Notes: generated by a model not told the origin, from the letters alone. A stretch of DNA of 64,000 bases from Maratus speciosus (GCA_963932465.1 OZ010793.1:259405696-259469695), one strand, 5' to 3'. Counted from the stretch's first letter, positions 45,841-58,011 are shown. Program-made: numbers and translations.

Positions 45841-46234
45841 AGTAATGTGGTTATTAAAGTTACCTGACAGTGCCCATTTGTGTTCTTTGTCTCGTTTTTT
45901 TTTTTTTTTTTTTTTTTTTTTCTTTTTTCATAGCTTTCCAGTCAATAAAAGTTTGTGTGGATTTCTAGGAAACAATCTATATAAGAAAGCTAAAGATGAT
46001 TGTAGCTTCCCTATTGTTTTAACTTAGCATTAGATCGTTGCTTGCGTTTAAAATATTCTTTAGATCATATTCTACTTTAAACTTATTTCCCAACAAGCTG
46101 TAAATTATGTTTTTTTATTCCTTTATTTATTTACTTTTTCTAAAGCATTTATTAAAATACAAAAGTATTCAATTCATCGAACTTGGGTGATTTTTTTTGT
46201 TGTTGTTGTTGTTTAGATTGATAGTTTAAATACC
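45841..46234. other. No gene seen; T-run
   Basis: A T-run of about 25 lies at 45897-45921. The remainder is AT-rich without recognised features. Confidence 0.5.
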
Positions 46235-46385
46235 TTTCCAAAACTTTTAAATGCGTTTACTCAAAATGGATTTTTTTTTAAATGGTGGGCACTGTTGGAA
46301 AGTTAATACTTAAGTTATCGTCTTCAAATACCGAATAAAGCTAGATGAGAAATGTATGAACCCGGTGAATCATTAAATTTGTCTT
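46235..46385 (+). repeat. Direct repeat, copy 1 (copy 2 at 47305-47475)
   Basis: Shared phrases are CTTTCCAAAACTTTTAAAT, GGTGGGCACTGTTGGAAAG, AAGTTATCGTCTTCA and AATGTATGAACCCGGTGA. The copies are moderately diverged and about 1.07 kb apart in the same orientation. They could be relic LTRs or a segmental duplication. Confidence 0.65.
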
Positions 46386-46535
46386 TATATGTATATATTC
46401 TCATACATATAGACTGGTTTTTCATGCAGAGAAAATTATCTTTACAAGCGAAATAACACATGCGATAAAATACTAATATTTTTCCTGACAGCTTATTAAA
46501 TTGAATGTTAAAATACTTATTGCTGTCAATTACAT

Positions 46536-46792
46536 CTAACATTGGTAATAATAATCTGATGTTATTAATTCTTGCATGGTTAACTTTTTCTGTATAAGTA
46601 TCTTGCTTCTCCTTGACACACCAACCCAGTTCTGTTTACTGGAGAATCTGTTTTCATCTTGTTCTCGCACTACCGCCAGGTTTTTGCCTCCTGCCGTGTC
46701 ATCTCCAATAGAAAAATAAAACCTTGTATTTATCTGTTCCACGGAGTAAAAGTTATCATAACTCTGTTTGTTGTCATGCTTCAGCAGTCCTG
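46536..46792 (-). other. Coding-like minus-strand stretch, unassigned
   Basis: On the minus strand, after an acceptor-like TGTGTTTCAG, an open frame of about 84 codons reads GLLKHDNKQSYDNFYSVEQI, later FSIGDDTAGGKNLAVV and QNWVGVSRRSKI, ending at a TAA/TAG region near 46538. Base composition is less AT-rich than the surroundings. It lies between the two direct repeats. It may be part of a transposon ORF or an isolated exon. No family was recognised. Confidence 0.3.
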
Positions 46793-46820
46793 AAACACAT
46801 GAAAGAAGTTGTAAAATTTA

Positions 46821-47051
46821 TTGATCGTATATTTCTGGAAAATCTCACCCAATGAAGATGTGGATGAGTTCACTTTCTTTTTAAAACTTTATTTTTCCAG
46901 TTACCCGAAGTTCAGGGTGAACTGCTCTTTTGAACTTCTTTCCGATATGCAGATTGATTTTACTTCCGGTGTTTCGGTTTTCGGACACGAAGAGATTCCA
47001 AGATTTTACTCCCGAGTCAATGATCGCGTATTGTCAATACAGAAAAATTGA
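46821..47051 (+). other. Coding-like plus-strand stretch, unassigned
   Basis: The open frame contains KFRVNCSFELLSDMQIDFTS and HEEIPRFYSRVNDRVLSIQ before a stop. It is GC-richer than the surroundings. It does not fit the CUB gene, because splicing at the nearby acceptor in phase 1 gives an immediate stop. No family was recognised. Confidence 0.25.
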
Positions 47052-47304
47052 GTAACACGTGTTCAGCCCATGAACTTCTGAGAAAATTATTGTTGATTTA
47101 TTTTTAAACTTCTTAAAGGGGGAGGAGGGTTGATAGTATAAAGCCTTTTTTTAGCCTAAAAATTTCTATGTTTCTTTTCATTTCCAACTCCACTCAATAA
47201 TAATAATTATAATAATAATATTGATGATGATGATGATGATAATGATAAAAGCCGCTTCTAGATGGTTTTGTTTATGTCGTCTGTCGAAGCGTCTGTAAAT
47301 AACT

Positions 47305-47475
47305 CTTCCAAAACTTTTAAATCCGTTTTCCTTTTTTTCTTTTTCTTTTTTTTTTTTTTCAAAATAATGTCTTTTGAACTGGTGAGCATTGTGGGAAGTT
47401 AGTAATTAAGTTATCTACTTCACATATGGAGTGAAGTTAGATGTGAAATGTATGAATCTGGTGATTCATTAAATT
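47305..47475 (+). repeat. Direct repeat, copy 2 of 46235-46385
   Basis: Same phrases as copy 1 (CTTCCAAAACTTTTAAAT, GGTGAGCATTGTGGGAAG, AATGTATGAATCTGGTGA). It contains a CT-rich insertion near 47330-47360. A (GAT)n/(AAT)n microsatellite lies just upstream at about 47197-47247. Confidence 0.65.
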
Positions 47476-48054
47476 TGCCCTTACACACACATATACAGAA
47501 GGTTTTAAAACATTTTTGCAACGATTTTGGAAAAAGAAATATATACACAAAATAAGAATTTTATTTTCTAATATGTTCAGTCTGATAGACCTTTTGTTGA
47601 AGTATCACATTACACTATACAGCCATTAATCACCGGCCACTTTCAATTTTAGTCATTTTGTCGAATATTTAAAGATATACTAGTCGGATTTTTCTGGAAC
47701 TTTAGAATTATGAAGAATATGTTTGACTTCATATTTATCAACGGCGATTTGATAAGAAGGACAATTGGGGGCCAATAAATACTAATAATAATATTTGGGA
47801 TCCCCCTGTAAAATAAAATTCCAACTATCTATCGCTCTAGCTTACGAATATGTTGATATTGTACAATAAGTGTATTCATTTGTGTAAGAATAGCACGTAT
47901 ATTCATAAAGATGTATCGATTTTTTTCAAAAAGGTCAAAAAATTCTTTCACATTTTTTGTTTATATCATGCAGGATTTTCTACCAAATTTAACGCTAGTT
48001 TCAGAAAATTTGACAAAATGTAGTGAAAATAACATAGAGCAATTGGAATGTAAA
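47476..48054. other. No gene seen; possible Tc1 tip near 47610
   Basis: The phrase CACCGGCCACTTTCAA at about 47638 after TACACTATACAG resembles Tc1-like fragments, but no partner end was found. Otherwise AT-rich. Confidence 0.35.
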
Positions 48055-48710
48055 TACATTAAACATTTGATGAAAACTGAACAGTTGTATGAAATATTTT
48101 TTATCTGCCCATGCGCGCACGATAACAATTTTTTTTTTCACGATTTAATAGTTATAGAGAAACTCGTAAAAAAAAAAAAGTGTCAAATATCGTGAAAATT
48201 TAGAAAGATATCAGCGGTAGAATGAGCTGATTTTTAGTTTCTCTCTAAAAACAGCTAAATGATAAGGGGTTTTCCATAACTTGCCTTTTTTAATTTAATT
48301 TTTTTATTTAATTTTTTTTATTGATGCTTTAGTTCTTCTTGGAAAACCACCAGAATGAGCCTGTCCCAAGTAAAAAAGAAGTATAAAAAATCTAAGCATT
48401 TCTTCTAAATCTACTCGTTGACATTCGTTAAATACTAACTCCTTTGCTGTAAGCCAGTTTTTAAAAAATGACAATTTGTGGGAAAATCCCTTATCATTCA
48501 GCAGCTTTTAGAGAGAAACTAAAAATCAGCTCACACTATCGTCGATATCTTTCTAAATTTTCACTTTGTTTGACTTACTTTTTTTTATGAGTTGCTCCAT
48601 AGAGTTTCCTGGTATTAAATCATAAAAAATAATATTTGTTATCGTGCGCGCATGCGCAGATAAAAAAGTACGTCATACAACTGCTCATATTTCATCAAAT
48701 GTTTAATATA
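48055..48710. repeat. Long inverted repeat, about 235-bp arms
   Basis: The left arm (48055-48290) and right arm (48470-48710) are inverted. They share CATTAAACATTTGATGAAA, TTATCTGC.CATGCGCGCACG, AATTTAGAAAGATATC, GAGCTGATTTTTAGTTTC and GATAAGG. A spacer of about 180 bp separates them. Directly outside the right arm is TACAGGGTGTCCGAAAA, a phrase common at element ends in arthropods. No target duplication was confirmed. Confidence 0.8.
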
Positions 48711-49604
48711 CAGGGTGTCCGAAAATTCCTGGGCACCTCTTAAAATTCAATGTAATATCGAGTAATTGTCATACAGGAGTGCGACTTGGACTAAAATGCT
48801 TCTCAGGATGAAAAGTATTCTTCAAGTGCATGAAAATAATTAGTTCTAAATTTCAATCATAGATGGCGTCACTTGGCCGTATGTATGTTTGCTTTCAAAC
48901 ATGCGTTTTTTTCTGATTTTCAGATTGATTTTGACGCTGTGACACAGAAATGACGACTCCCAGCGCAGGAAAGACATGGGGTCTTTGATTTAATGAATTT
49001 CCCTTTTAAATTTGTCCGGTTTTAATTTAATTTTCTTTTCTTTTCTTTCTGGCATCCACTAGTGTTTCGGCGGCGTAAGGGGCGTAGGACGGAAGCTCCG
49101 AAACGCCGCTCTCTGCGAATTCCGCAGCCGTTTGACAGTCTCGAAGCCGACAAACTTAGCCGTAAACAAGTCTTTTATGCCACTAAATATCAATATTTTT
49201 TTCACAGTTGTTTACGCAGGCTACGGAAATATTATGTTTTTAACTCAAAAGAATTACAGAGTTTGAGCAATAACAAGTATTCGTTTTTTAAACATCTAAC
49301 GCTACACGACGACCACATTCACCTCCCTTTTCCTGGCATACTTCAAAATTACACATTGCTTCGGGAAATCAAAATATGCTTAAAAAAAAAAAAAAAAAAA
49401 AAAGCAAACCACATGAATGTTCATTTTTCTTTGTAACGCTGCAATACGTTTAAAAAATACGAATATTAACGCTATGAACAAAATTCATTTCCAAAAGTTA
49501 GTTTTGGCGAATTTCTTTTTTTACGTGCAGTTGCTCCTGGGATTACATTATGCATAATTTGATTTTTAAATAAATGGCCAAGTGCGAGTATTACTCGCGT
49601 ACAG
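48711..49604. other. Unassigned; GC-rich patch
   Basis: A patch at 49060-49170 is GC-rich and includes an inverted pair around GTTTCGGCGGCG / CGCCGCTCTC. Open frames across it lack recognisable motifs. An A-run lies at about 49381-49402. Nothing further recognised. Confidence 0.4.
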
Positions 49605-51856
49605 AGGGTTCCGTAGAATAAATATATGAATTTGTAATGTATTATTTAAAAAAAAAAAAAAAAAAAAAGTTGCTAAAAGAATACTAAGACTTTTGTAAAA
49701 AAAATATACAACGTAGGGTTGGGTATAAATGTATATATTAGAAAACTGTAAATGGATATAGCACGAAAGTTCAAAGAGATATGGAACCTAAATAATATCA
49801 AATATAGCTATTCTGTATAACTCTGTTTTTAATATTATCCTAATCTGTTTATGATGAACTTACTTCTATACTGACAATAAATGCAGTGCATATTTAAAGT
49901 TCATTTAGAATTTCATAAAACTAAATTCAGCGTAGTATAATAACCTTTATTTCTACAATGTAGCTAAAACAAAACCTTTATTCAAAGTTCAAATTTGGCA
50001 TTGTGCTAAGAGCGCTTCTAAAGGAGGTCGCAAATTGCAACGCCACCTTGGTCAATGCAGCGTTTTTCCAGATAGGTTTTTAATTAATTTTAAAGTCACT
50101 CAAGGCGTATTGAGAAATCCACTCAATGCAAACTAGTCGCAAATCCCACAGTATTTATGTGATTCATTCTAATTAAACCTTTCGAGGGCGGTGTCCTTAA
50201 AAAAAGGACACCTAATTTTAATTCCAAAACTGACAAACGGCACCAAGACCATTTAATTAAAATTTTCCTTTTACCATGTATGTGAAAATAAGCAAGTTCA
50301 TATTTTCTAATAAATTGGTTTATAAATTCTGGCGTCAGTCCATTATTTCATAAGTTTATAAACAGAATTACTCCGCTTCGGAAAGGGTTAAGTTGTCGCA
50401 GGACTCTTAAAGCTTCAGACTTTTTAGAAATTTTAATTTTTTAGATTTTAATCTCCTATCTTTTCTGAACCTTTTTATATAATTGTTTCTTTGAAATCAT
50501 TATTAGGACAGAAGTTATGGCTTTTAGAATTATACCCGCTCAATAGCTGAAGCGGCGTTTCCGAAACTTTGAAGTCATTTTTCTCCAAATGACTATTTTT
50601 GGCCATAACGCGCAGTATACCTCAAATATTTCTGAATATTTTTTCATGAAATTTTCGATACATATATTTCATGTTAGTCTGTATAAACTGAACCTAAAAT
50701 TTCCTTTTTATTGTTCGAAAAAATATTTTTTTAGGTGATTATACTTTTGAAATTTTCAAAATTTTGTATTAGCTAAATGCAACATTGCATTAAAAATATA
50801 GAAATGCTTTAAATACAAATTTATTTCACTTCAGAGTAATTATTACAATCTGAAGTATAAGTAAGCACCAAAATTTTCTTCTAGTTGCAATATTTATTTT
50901 GTAATCTTGCGCGTAAACTGTTATGCCAATTTTCTGTTCGACAAATGTCTAACAGTTTCGAGCCCCCTATAAAAACTAATTCTGCATCTTGCAATTTTTA
51001 AATACATGAAATGAAAGAACATGGTCTTTTTTTTTCATTTTTTCCAATTTTTAGAGTCTTGAGACCCCTTAAATTAGTATGTTTTTAACAATTTGACATT
51101 TATTGCTTTTATACTGTTACCGGACATTACATTACACAGATATATCATTAAAAGTTGTTAACTAGGCATAGAGTACGCCGCCCCTGTCCTTGTGTATGTC
51201 CAAATTGGCCGTATCTTTAAGGGTTAATATCTCGGCTAATTACCAATGATTTTTTTTCGAAAATCATTACCAACAATACTTTTATACTTCTGCTACGATA
51301 GGTACATCCAGCGATGTTCAACACTTTTTCTGAATGTCCGTAAATCGAAATTTGTGTGTAACAGAAAAATGCGATTTTCTCAGAAACCGTTTGACCTAAG
51401 GGTAATTGCTATAATTTTCCTGCAAGTTTTAAATTAACGTCTACTACCTTTAATTTTTTCATAATTTTAGTTTCGGTAGATTCGGAATTAGATGGGGGGG
51501 GGGGGCATATTTTTGCGTTACATTTTCGACAATATCTTTGAAAATATACCTAAAATTAAAAGGAATGTATTTTTGAGTTCAGCGTTATGAAAGCATTCAC
51601 TCGATACCCCACACGATATACAAAGAAAGCGTTTTTTGTTTCAAATAGCTTAATTAGCCCCTCCACATTTTTACTAAATATATTTATGAATGTTTATTAA
51701 TCTGAAAATATGTGGGTCAATGGTCTTTATTACTTCCCCCAATTTGAACTTTCCACATTCCATAGTTTACGAGTAAAATGGCTGTGACAGACGGACAGAC
51801 AGACACAGGAGTGATCTTATAATGGTTCCGTTTTTACATTTTAAGTACGGAACCCT
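49605..51856 (+). mobile_element. Dispersed element with GGGTTCCGTA/TACGGAACCC ends
   Basis: AGGGTTCCGTA at 49605-49615 is preceded by GGCCAAGTGCGAGT. The complement TACGGAACCCT at 51846-51856 is preceded by a run of GACAGACGGACAGACAGAC. This pair of ends occurs in many arthropod genomes in short interspersed repeats; the recognition is from memory. The 2.25-kb interior has no ORF. It contains a 23-bp hairpin of GGTGTCCTT and AAGGACACC (50192-50214) and a G-run near 51495-51507. Confidence 0.5.
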
Positions 51857-52491
51857 AAAAATGCACTTAAGTTTACACAATCGCTCTGAAATTTTAATAC
51901 GATATACTAACTGTTTAGCTAATGATCCGGCATAAATTTGGTTCAGAAATAATCAGATATAGGGGTAAAATAATTAGTTTGAAAAAAAAAATCCCATAAA
52001 TTTAAGATTGCGTTATCTTATTTGCATTTAGAACGCAAAGTTATTTTTGCTGTACTACTGTAAAATCATGATATCTTAAAGTAAACTTTTAGCTGTTATT
52101 TTAGTAAAATTTTGGTTTAAAAATAATGAGATTTAGGGGTAAAATAATCAGTTTTAAAAAAATCTCGGATTTCCATGGAATTCCGAGAATTTCTTTGTGG
52201 AGAAAAAAAAAAATGAGTAGAAAAGCACTGCTTTCTTACAACTAAATATCAATATTTTAGCACGAAAATTATACACAGGCTTTGTATATATTTTATTTAT
52301 GACTCATAAAGATTTCAAAGAGTTTGGACTGTAAAAACAATTTTTAAAAACATATATTAAATGACCCGATGTGAAAAAAAAAGAAGTTAGAAGAATACAC
52401 TTTTTTGCTGCTGAAAGCAATAGGGCAAGGCTACGCCGGTCTTGCGTTTGAAAATACAAAATCAAAACAGACCGTAGCGTGCTAAGCACGC
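51857..52491. other. No gene seen
   Basis: AT-rich. The phrase AGGGGTAAAATAATYAGTTT occurs twice (about 51962 and 52135) with surrounding similarity, suggesting a degenerate direct repeat of about 175 bp. Confidence 0.45.
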
Positions 52492-53150
52492 TAGAGGTCT
52501 GCACAAGACGAAATTTCCAGGTCCGGGCCCGGACACGCCCGAATGAGAGTTATCTTAGACCAGCTCAGTGTATAAAAGTAAAAGTTCGGCCCGGCTCGCC
52601 TATAACTGTGGAATTCACGACCCAGCCCGTACAAAAATTTATGAAATCAGGCCAGGCCCGTCCCGACTCGACTCAATTTCTACAAAGAATTCCGGTTTTT
52701 CTTAACATACTATTAATATTCTTTTAATGAATACTACATAGATATATATGAAGAGATTTTGCAGTATATTTTAGTTTACTATATGTTCGTAAGCTATAGA
52801 ATACAGATTAGCAACATCACTTAGAATCTTAGACTATTACATATAAAAAAAAAATGTAGTTTAAAATAGGAAAAAGGTGGATAAAACATCATAACTTTTG
52901 AAGCTATGTGATAAAAAAACATATTTTTGAAAATATTTCTCTGTAATTTATTAAAGTATATTTCTAAGGATTTCGTTAACAAAAATTTATTACCGTTATT
53001 AATATTTTTGCAAAACAAATTGCTTGCCCGACATGCCCAAGGAACAATGAAGTCCAGTTCCGACCCGGCCGAGTATGGTAAAATAAAATGTAAGCCTGAT
53101 CCCGGCCTTACCCGAGTCTGCTGAAAAAAAAAAAAAAAAAAAAAAAAAAA

Positions 53151-54769
53151 CAGTGGCACTCCGGGAGTGCCAATAGAAGTGAAAACTTCAACAATTACGT
53201 GTGTGTTTTTTTAATCGTCAGGAAATGTTTTATTGTGCAGGAAATACTTTTAAATGTAGTGTTTTTTTTATTCATTATTATAAACTATTACTACCAAAAT
53301 TATATTACAATTTTCATAGTAATATAATTTAACTATAAATTACATATAAATAAACATTAATAATTTGTAATATATATTATTATATTAAATTATATTATTA
53401 AATTATACATGTACATATAAATAAACAAATTTTCTTACAAAAATTCTCGTATTGCATTTAAAGATTTATCCGGTGAAATATAAACGGCAACCATTACAAT
53501 TCAATACTATCCAAATATTGAAATCCATACTCCAATTCAATACTATCCAAAAGTATTTTTATTAATGAATACAATACCACAATTATATTACGCTTGGTGC
53601 GCTAGTGTCTATGTGCCAAAATGGTAGGATGTCGGTTACGTAACAGTGTCTCCAAATCAGTGGTTTTCTCCATCTCAAAAAAAGCTCAACGCGCCTAAAG
53701 AAGTGTTCACTTCAAAAATTAAGCCCGGGATCAGGCACGATCTAGCTGTCCGATGCCGATCTCTACGCTGGACGTGGACATGTTATATCTCTGTACTGAT
53801 GTTATCAAGCTAGAATAGGTTCTTGCAGCAGATTTATACTTATTCTCGCCCCAGTCACGCCTATTGAAAATTGTTCATATTTTATCAGCTTACTTTGATG
53901 CTTTTTATACCGATCGGTCGGTCGACTCGCTAAATTTTTTTATCGGCTCATCTGGAAGTTTAATATTTTTGAAGGAAAAACTTCTTTAGGCGCGTTGAGC
54001 TTTTTTTGAGATGGAGAAAAACCACTGATTTGGAGACACTGTTGCGCAACCGACATGCTAGCATTTTGGCACATAGACACTAGCGCGCCAAGCGGTGAAT
54101 GACAGGAACTTTTCCCTCTTCAGCTCAATCCGCAAAAGAAGAACGAAGCTAAAACTCACTTTTTCTCCCGGCGTTCACACAGGAACACACACACACACAT
54201 TATCAGTTTTCGAAAACTTCTTTAGGCGCGTTGAGCTTTTTTTGAGATGGAGAAAAACCCCTGGTTTGGAGACACTGTTACGTAACCAACATGCTAGCCT
54301 TTTGGCACATAGACACTAGCGCGCCAAGCGTAATATAATTGTGGTATTGTATTCATTAATAAAAATACTTTTGGATAGTACTGAATTGGAGTATGGATTT
54401 CAATATTTGGATAGTATTGAATTGTAATGGTTGCCGTTTATATTTCACCGGATAAATCTTTAAATGCAATACGAGAATTTTTGTACGAAAATTTGTTTAT
54501 TTATATGTACATGTATAATTTAATAATATAATTTAATATAATAATATATATTACAAATTATTAATGTTTATTTATATGTAATTTATAGTTAAATTATATT
54601 ACTATGAAAATTGTAATATAATTTTGGTAGTAATAATTTATAATAATGAATAAAAAAACACTACATTTAAAAGTATTTCCTGCACAATAAAACATTTCCT
54701 GACGATTAAAAAAACACACACGTAATTGTTGAAGTTTTCACTTCTATTGGCACTCCCGGAGTGCCACTG
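53151..54769. mobile_element. Foldback element with about 560-bp inverted arms
   Basis: The left arm (53151-53709) and right arm (54212-54769) are near-identical inverted complements. The tip is CAGTGGCACTCCGGGAGTG. It contains a self-complementary hairpin (TGGCACTCC / GGAGTGCCA) and is followed by a second hairpin GAAGTGAAAACTTC. The core of about 500 bp holds another copy of the inner arm motif (53979-54092) and GC-rich sequence. An A-run of 27 adjoins the left end. No ORF of note is present. A related half element is at 2376-3866. Confidence 0.85.
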
Positions 54770-54770
54770 T

Positions 54771-56330
54771 TAGGTAGCTTTCATTACGAAAAGCTACCTA
54801 TTGCAGCCGTTCGGAGGAAAACGATTCCGAAAAAATTTGGTATATTTTCACCGATCATGACCCCCAGACCCCGAAACCACCCTCCGCTCAAAATTGATAT
54901 ATATATATCTATATATATATATCTGAACTTTGTCATACTGTAACTCTCGTATTTATAAACCGATTTGGATAAAATTTCGTGTGTACATAGTACATACCAA
55001 TGTCTCGACCGAGTTCGTTGGCCAGCTTCATCCGCCATCTTGTTTCAAAATGGCGGCCATTTAAAAATTTTTAAAAAATTTTAAATTTAAAATGAGGCAC
55101 AAAAAAATTAGACGCTGAAAAAGATTTTTTTTTCTTGTGTGTTTGGGCTTGATACAAAGATTCTGGAGCATTTTTAATTTCGTCTATATCTTAAAAAATG
55201 GCTGAGTTATAGCACTTTGAATTTCTAGCATGGCTGACATTTTAAAATGATTTGATTTTTGTTATGCGATAATAAACGTATTTATGAACCGATTTGGATG
55301 TGACAAGGAATGTGCATAGTGCATAGCAATGTCTCGACCGAGTTCGTTGGCCAGCCTCATCCGCCATCTTGTTTAAAAATGGCGGCCATTTAAAAATTAA
55401 AAAAAATTTAAATTTAAAAGTGAGGTACAAAATAATCAGAAATTGAAAAAGATTTTTTCCTTATGTGTTTGAGCTTGATACAAAAATTCCGCAGCATTTT
55501 TTGTTTCGTCTATGTCTTAAAAAATGGCTGAGTTATAGCACTTTGAATTTCTAGCATGGCTGACATTTTGAAACGATCTGATTTTTGTCACGCGATAACA
55601 CGCGTATTTATGAACCGATTAGGATGTGACAAGGTATGTGCATAGTACATAGCAATCTCTCGGCCGAGTTCGTTTGCTATCTCCATCCGCCATCTTTTTT
55701 CAAAATGGCGGCCATTTAAAATTAAAAAAAAAAAAAAAAATTAATTTAAAATGAAGTAAAAAAAAATTAGAAATTGAAAAAGATTTTTTTCTTTTGTGTT
55801 TCAGCTTGTTACAAAGATTTCAGATTATTTTTTTGTTTCGCCTTTATCTAAAAAAAAAGGCCGAGGTACAGCAGTTTGAATTTCGAATGTGTGTGACATT
55901 TTAAAAAATCTGATTTTTTGCCTGCAACAACACTCGCATATATCAACCGATTTAGATATGAGTGAGCATGTGCACAGGAATTACTAAGGTCTCGACCAAG
56001 TTCATTGGTGAGCTTTGTTGCACCCATTATGTTGTTTTAAAATGGCGGGCTATCACCGATAATTCGGGTTAATATAATTGTTAATAAAATTCGGGATATC
56101 ACCGAATTTGGCGACAAATATAAATCACTTTAATAAAACCAGCTTTGATAACGCTGACTAATTTCGCGAAATTCTCATTCATATTCAATATTGACAAAAA
56201 TTAGTATTTAATCTTCTATAATCGGGTTCCACTAATTTGAGCTCTGTGTGTTTGAATAATATAAGCTGGCTTTTAAAAAATAAGGAATATGAAAGTTACC
56301 TCTTCCTCCCGGCACTGGCCGGAAGGACTT
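54771..56330 (+). mobile_element. Helentron/DINE-like element with tandem monomers (short copy)
   Basis: The same 5' hairpin (GGTAGCTTTC..GAAAAGCTACC) and following GC phrase as at 32911, a TA microsatellite (54898-54922), four monomers of about 325 bp (anchors near 55003, 55331, 55657 and 55990), and the same 3' stem-loop CCCGGCACTGGCCGG with AAGGACTTTTT. Only one block is present, so it may be closer to the ancestral form than the 5.3-kb copy. Its left end directly abuts the foldback element. Confidence 0.65.
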
Positions 56331-56396
56331 TTTTTTTAATCATCCCGACACGCGGACCGAGACGGGTACAGGTGCTCGGACCTGTGCAGACCTCTG

Positions 56397-57274
56397 ACCC
56401 ACGCTCTGGTGTATGCTGCCGAAGAAAGCAATGAGGACCCCCATCTGTAAGTTTGTTCCGATAGATTTTCATTTGAAAATTTTAAAAATCATACAAAATT
56501 GAGCGTGTAGGTACCGTTCCCAGGATTGGGATCGTTTAGAACGATTTTTGCTTAAATATATAAATTCATTTAACACTAATTTTAGGTATATTTAATCCGG
56601 GTTGGTCAGCTAGCATATCCGATAAAAACTTAATAACATAAGGAATCTTGATTCAATTCAGAATAATTTTGTGTTAATTATGGAATTTATTCGAAATATA
56701 ATGTTGAAATAAATTAGGTTATCGCTGGCACCAATAGAAATGAGTGAAATTGCAAGCGATTGAATGGAGATTTGTTTATAAACTATGTAAATGATTTTTT
56801 TTATTTAAGTATGTTTTTACTTCACGATTTCAATGTTAATTTTTAGTATTTAGTAAATTTTTCATTTAAATTTCGCGAATTATGCTTTTATGACGAATTA
56901 TGCTTTTATAAAATTTCCAGTACTTAAATAATGAAAGAACATATTTTTGTTTACCGGTTAATTCTGTTTCTGAACTCATAAGTGTGATAATAAAATAATT
57001 TGAGTAAAAGAAATAGCAAAAAACTCATAGTGAATGCAATGCGTACACTGTTGAACATTTTCATCAAACTACCCAGTCATTCTATAGTTTTTATAAAAAA
57101 CAGTTGCATAACCATAATTTAAATTTATTCTTACCATAGTATGGTCAATAATATGACCAGAATACGCTCTCTAATCTGGTCAAGTAACCGTTACCTTTAA
57201 AAACGGTCGAATGATGGGACAGATTGCTACAGGTTTTTAACAGTGAAAGAAAACGTTCATGCCGCCATTTTAAC
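56397..57274. other. No gene seen
   Basis: AT-rich sequence without a recognised element. The end (57267-57274) is the left target duplication of the following hAT element. Confidence 0.5.
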
Positions 57275-58011
57275 TAGAGATGACCGAAAATTCTGTTTCG
57301 TTTTCGGTTCAAAATATGAGTTTTCGGCGAAAATGCTGCCAAAAATTCGGCTAGACCGAAACTCGAGCGAAACAATCTGTAATTCCAAAAATCTCGTTTC
57401 TTCCTTCGGAACTTTTCAACATTGCTTATTGATTTGAGCCATATCCGTTCAAATGAGACACTCTTTATTTATTGCTATGAACTTCACTGTTTATAATTAT
57501 CAATCATGATTGACTCAAGACGTAAGTGCAAATTACATACATATATGACTAAACTTTGGAAACGTTTTGCACGTGCTCATTAAAAGCTGCAGACAAAGAC
57601 CGAGTAACAGAAAATTTTTTGCTTGAAACCGCAGAAGTGTTTCGAATACTCTTTGAGAACGTTCTAATATGACAGATGATCATTTACAAAAAACCCTTAT
57701 AAAAGATAAATCGAGGTATGTAATATACCTAAAACATTTTTTAATCAAATTAAATTCGTATATAATTAGGAAATCATTTTTTGTCGTTGATGAATTAATT
57801 ACATTTTATTGCATATGAAAATAGAAAGTTTTGAGCCACGCGTATAATTAATTAATAATTATGTATATTTAATAAACACGTTTAATAATTATGTGTATTT
57901 ATGTATGTATTAATTACTTTTAAAAAATTGGACATTTTCGTTTTCGGCCGAAAATTAGAACAGTACGGAAATTCGGTTTCGGTTTTAAAAACCTGCTTCG
58001 GTCGATCCCTA
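57275..58011. mobile_element. Non-autonomous hAT element (copy 2)
   Basis: The tips TAGAGATGACCGAAA and, on the other strand, TAGGGATCGACCGAAG are inverted repeats. Both sides carry the perfect 8-bp duplication ATTTTAAC (57267-57274 and 58012-58019). Subterminal sequence rich in CGTTTTCGGT matches copy 1 (7231-7904) in the opposite orientation. No transposase is present. Confidence 0.9.

Larger units (their letters stand above)
52492..56396. mobile_element. hAT-like element containing two nested elements
   Basis: The left tip TAGAGGTCTGCACAAG and the complement of the right tip, CAGAGGTCTGCACAGG, are inverted, followed by GC-rich CCGGGCCCGG-like subterminal sequence on both sides. The flanks AAGCACGC and ACCCACGC agree at 6 of 8 bases, consistent with an old 8-bp duplication. 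Removing the foldback (53151-54769) and Helentron-like (54771-56330) insertions leaves about 0.7 kb, a normal MITE size. No transposase ORF is present. Confidence 0.6.

Noticed and set aside
46821..47051. Additional exon of the CUB gene
   Set aside because: Splicing at the nearby TTTTTCCAG acceptor in the required phase 1 gives an early stop.
54095..54319. 74-codon frame in the foldback core
   Set aside because: It runs across a (CA)n stretch and a duplicated arm segment, with no domain features.
53151..54769. Polinton/Maverick termini
   Set aside because: Long inverted arms fit, but there is no polymerase, integrase or capsid coding sequence and the element is only 1.6 kb.
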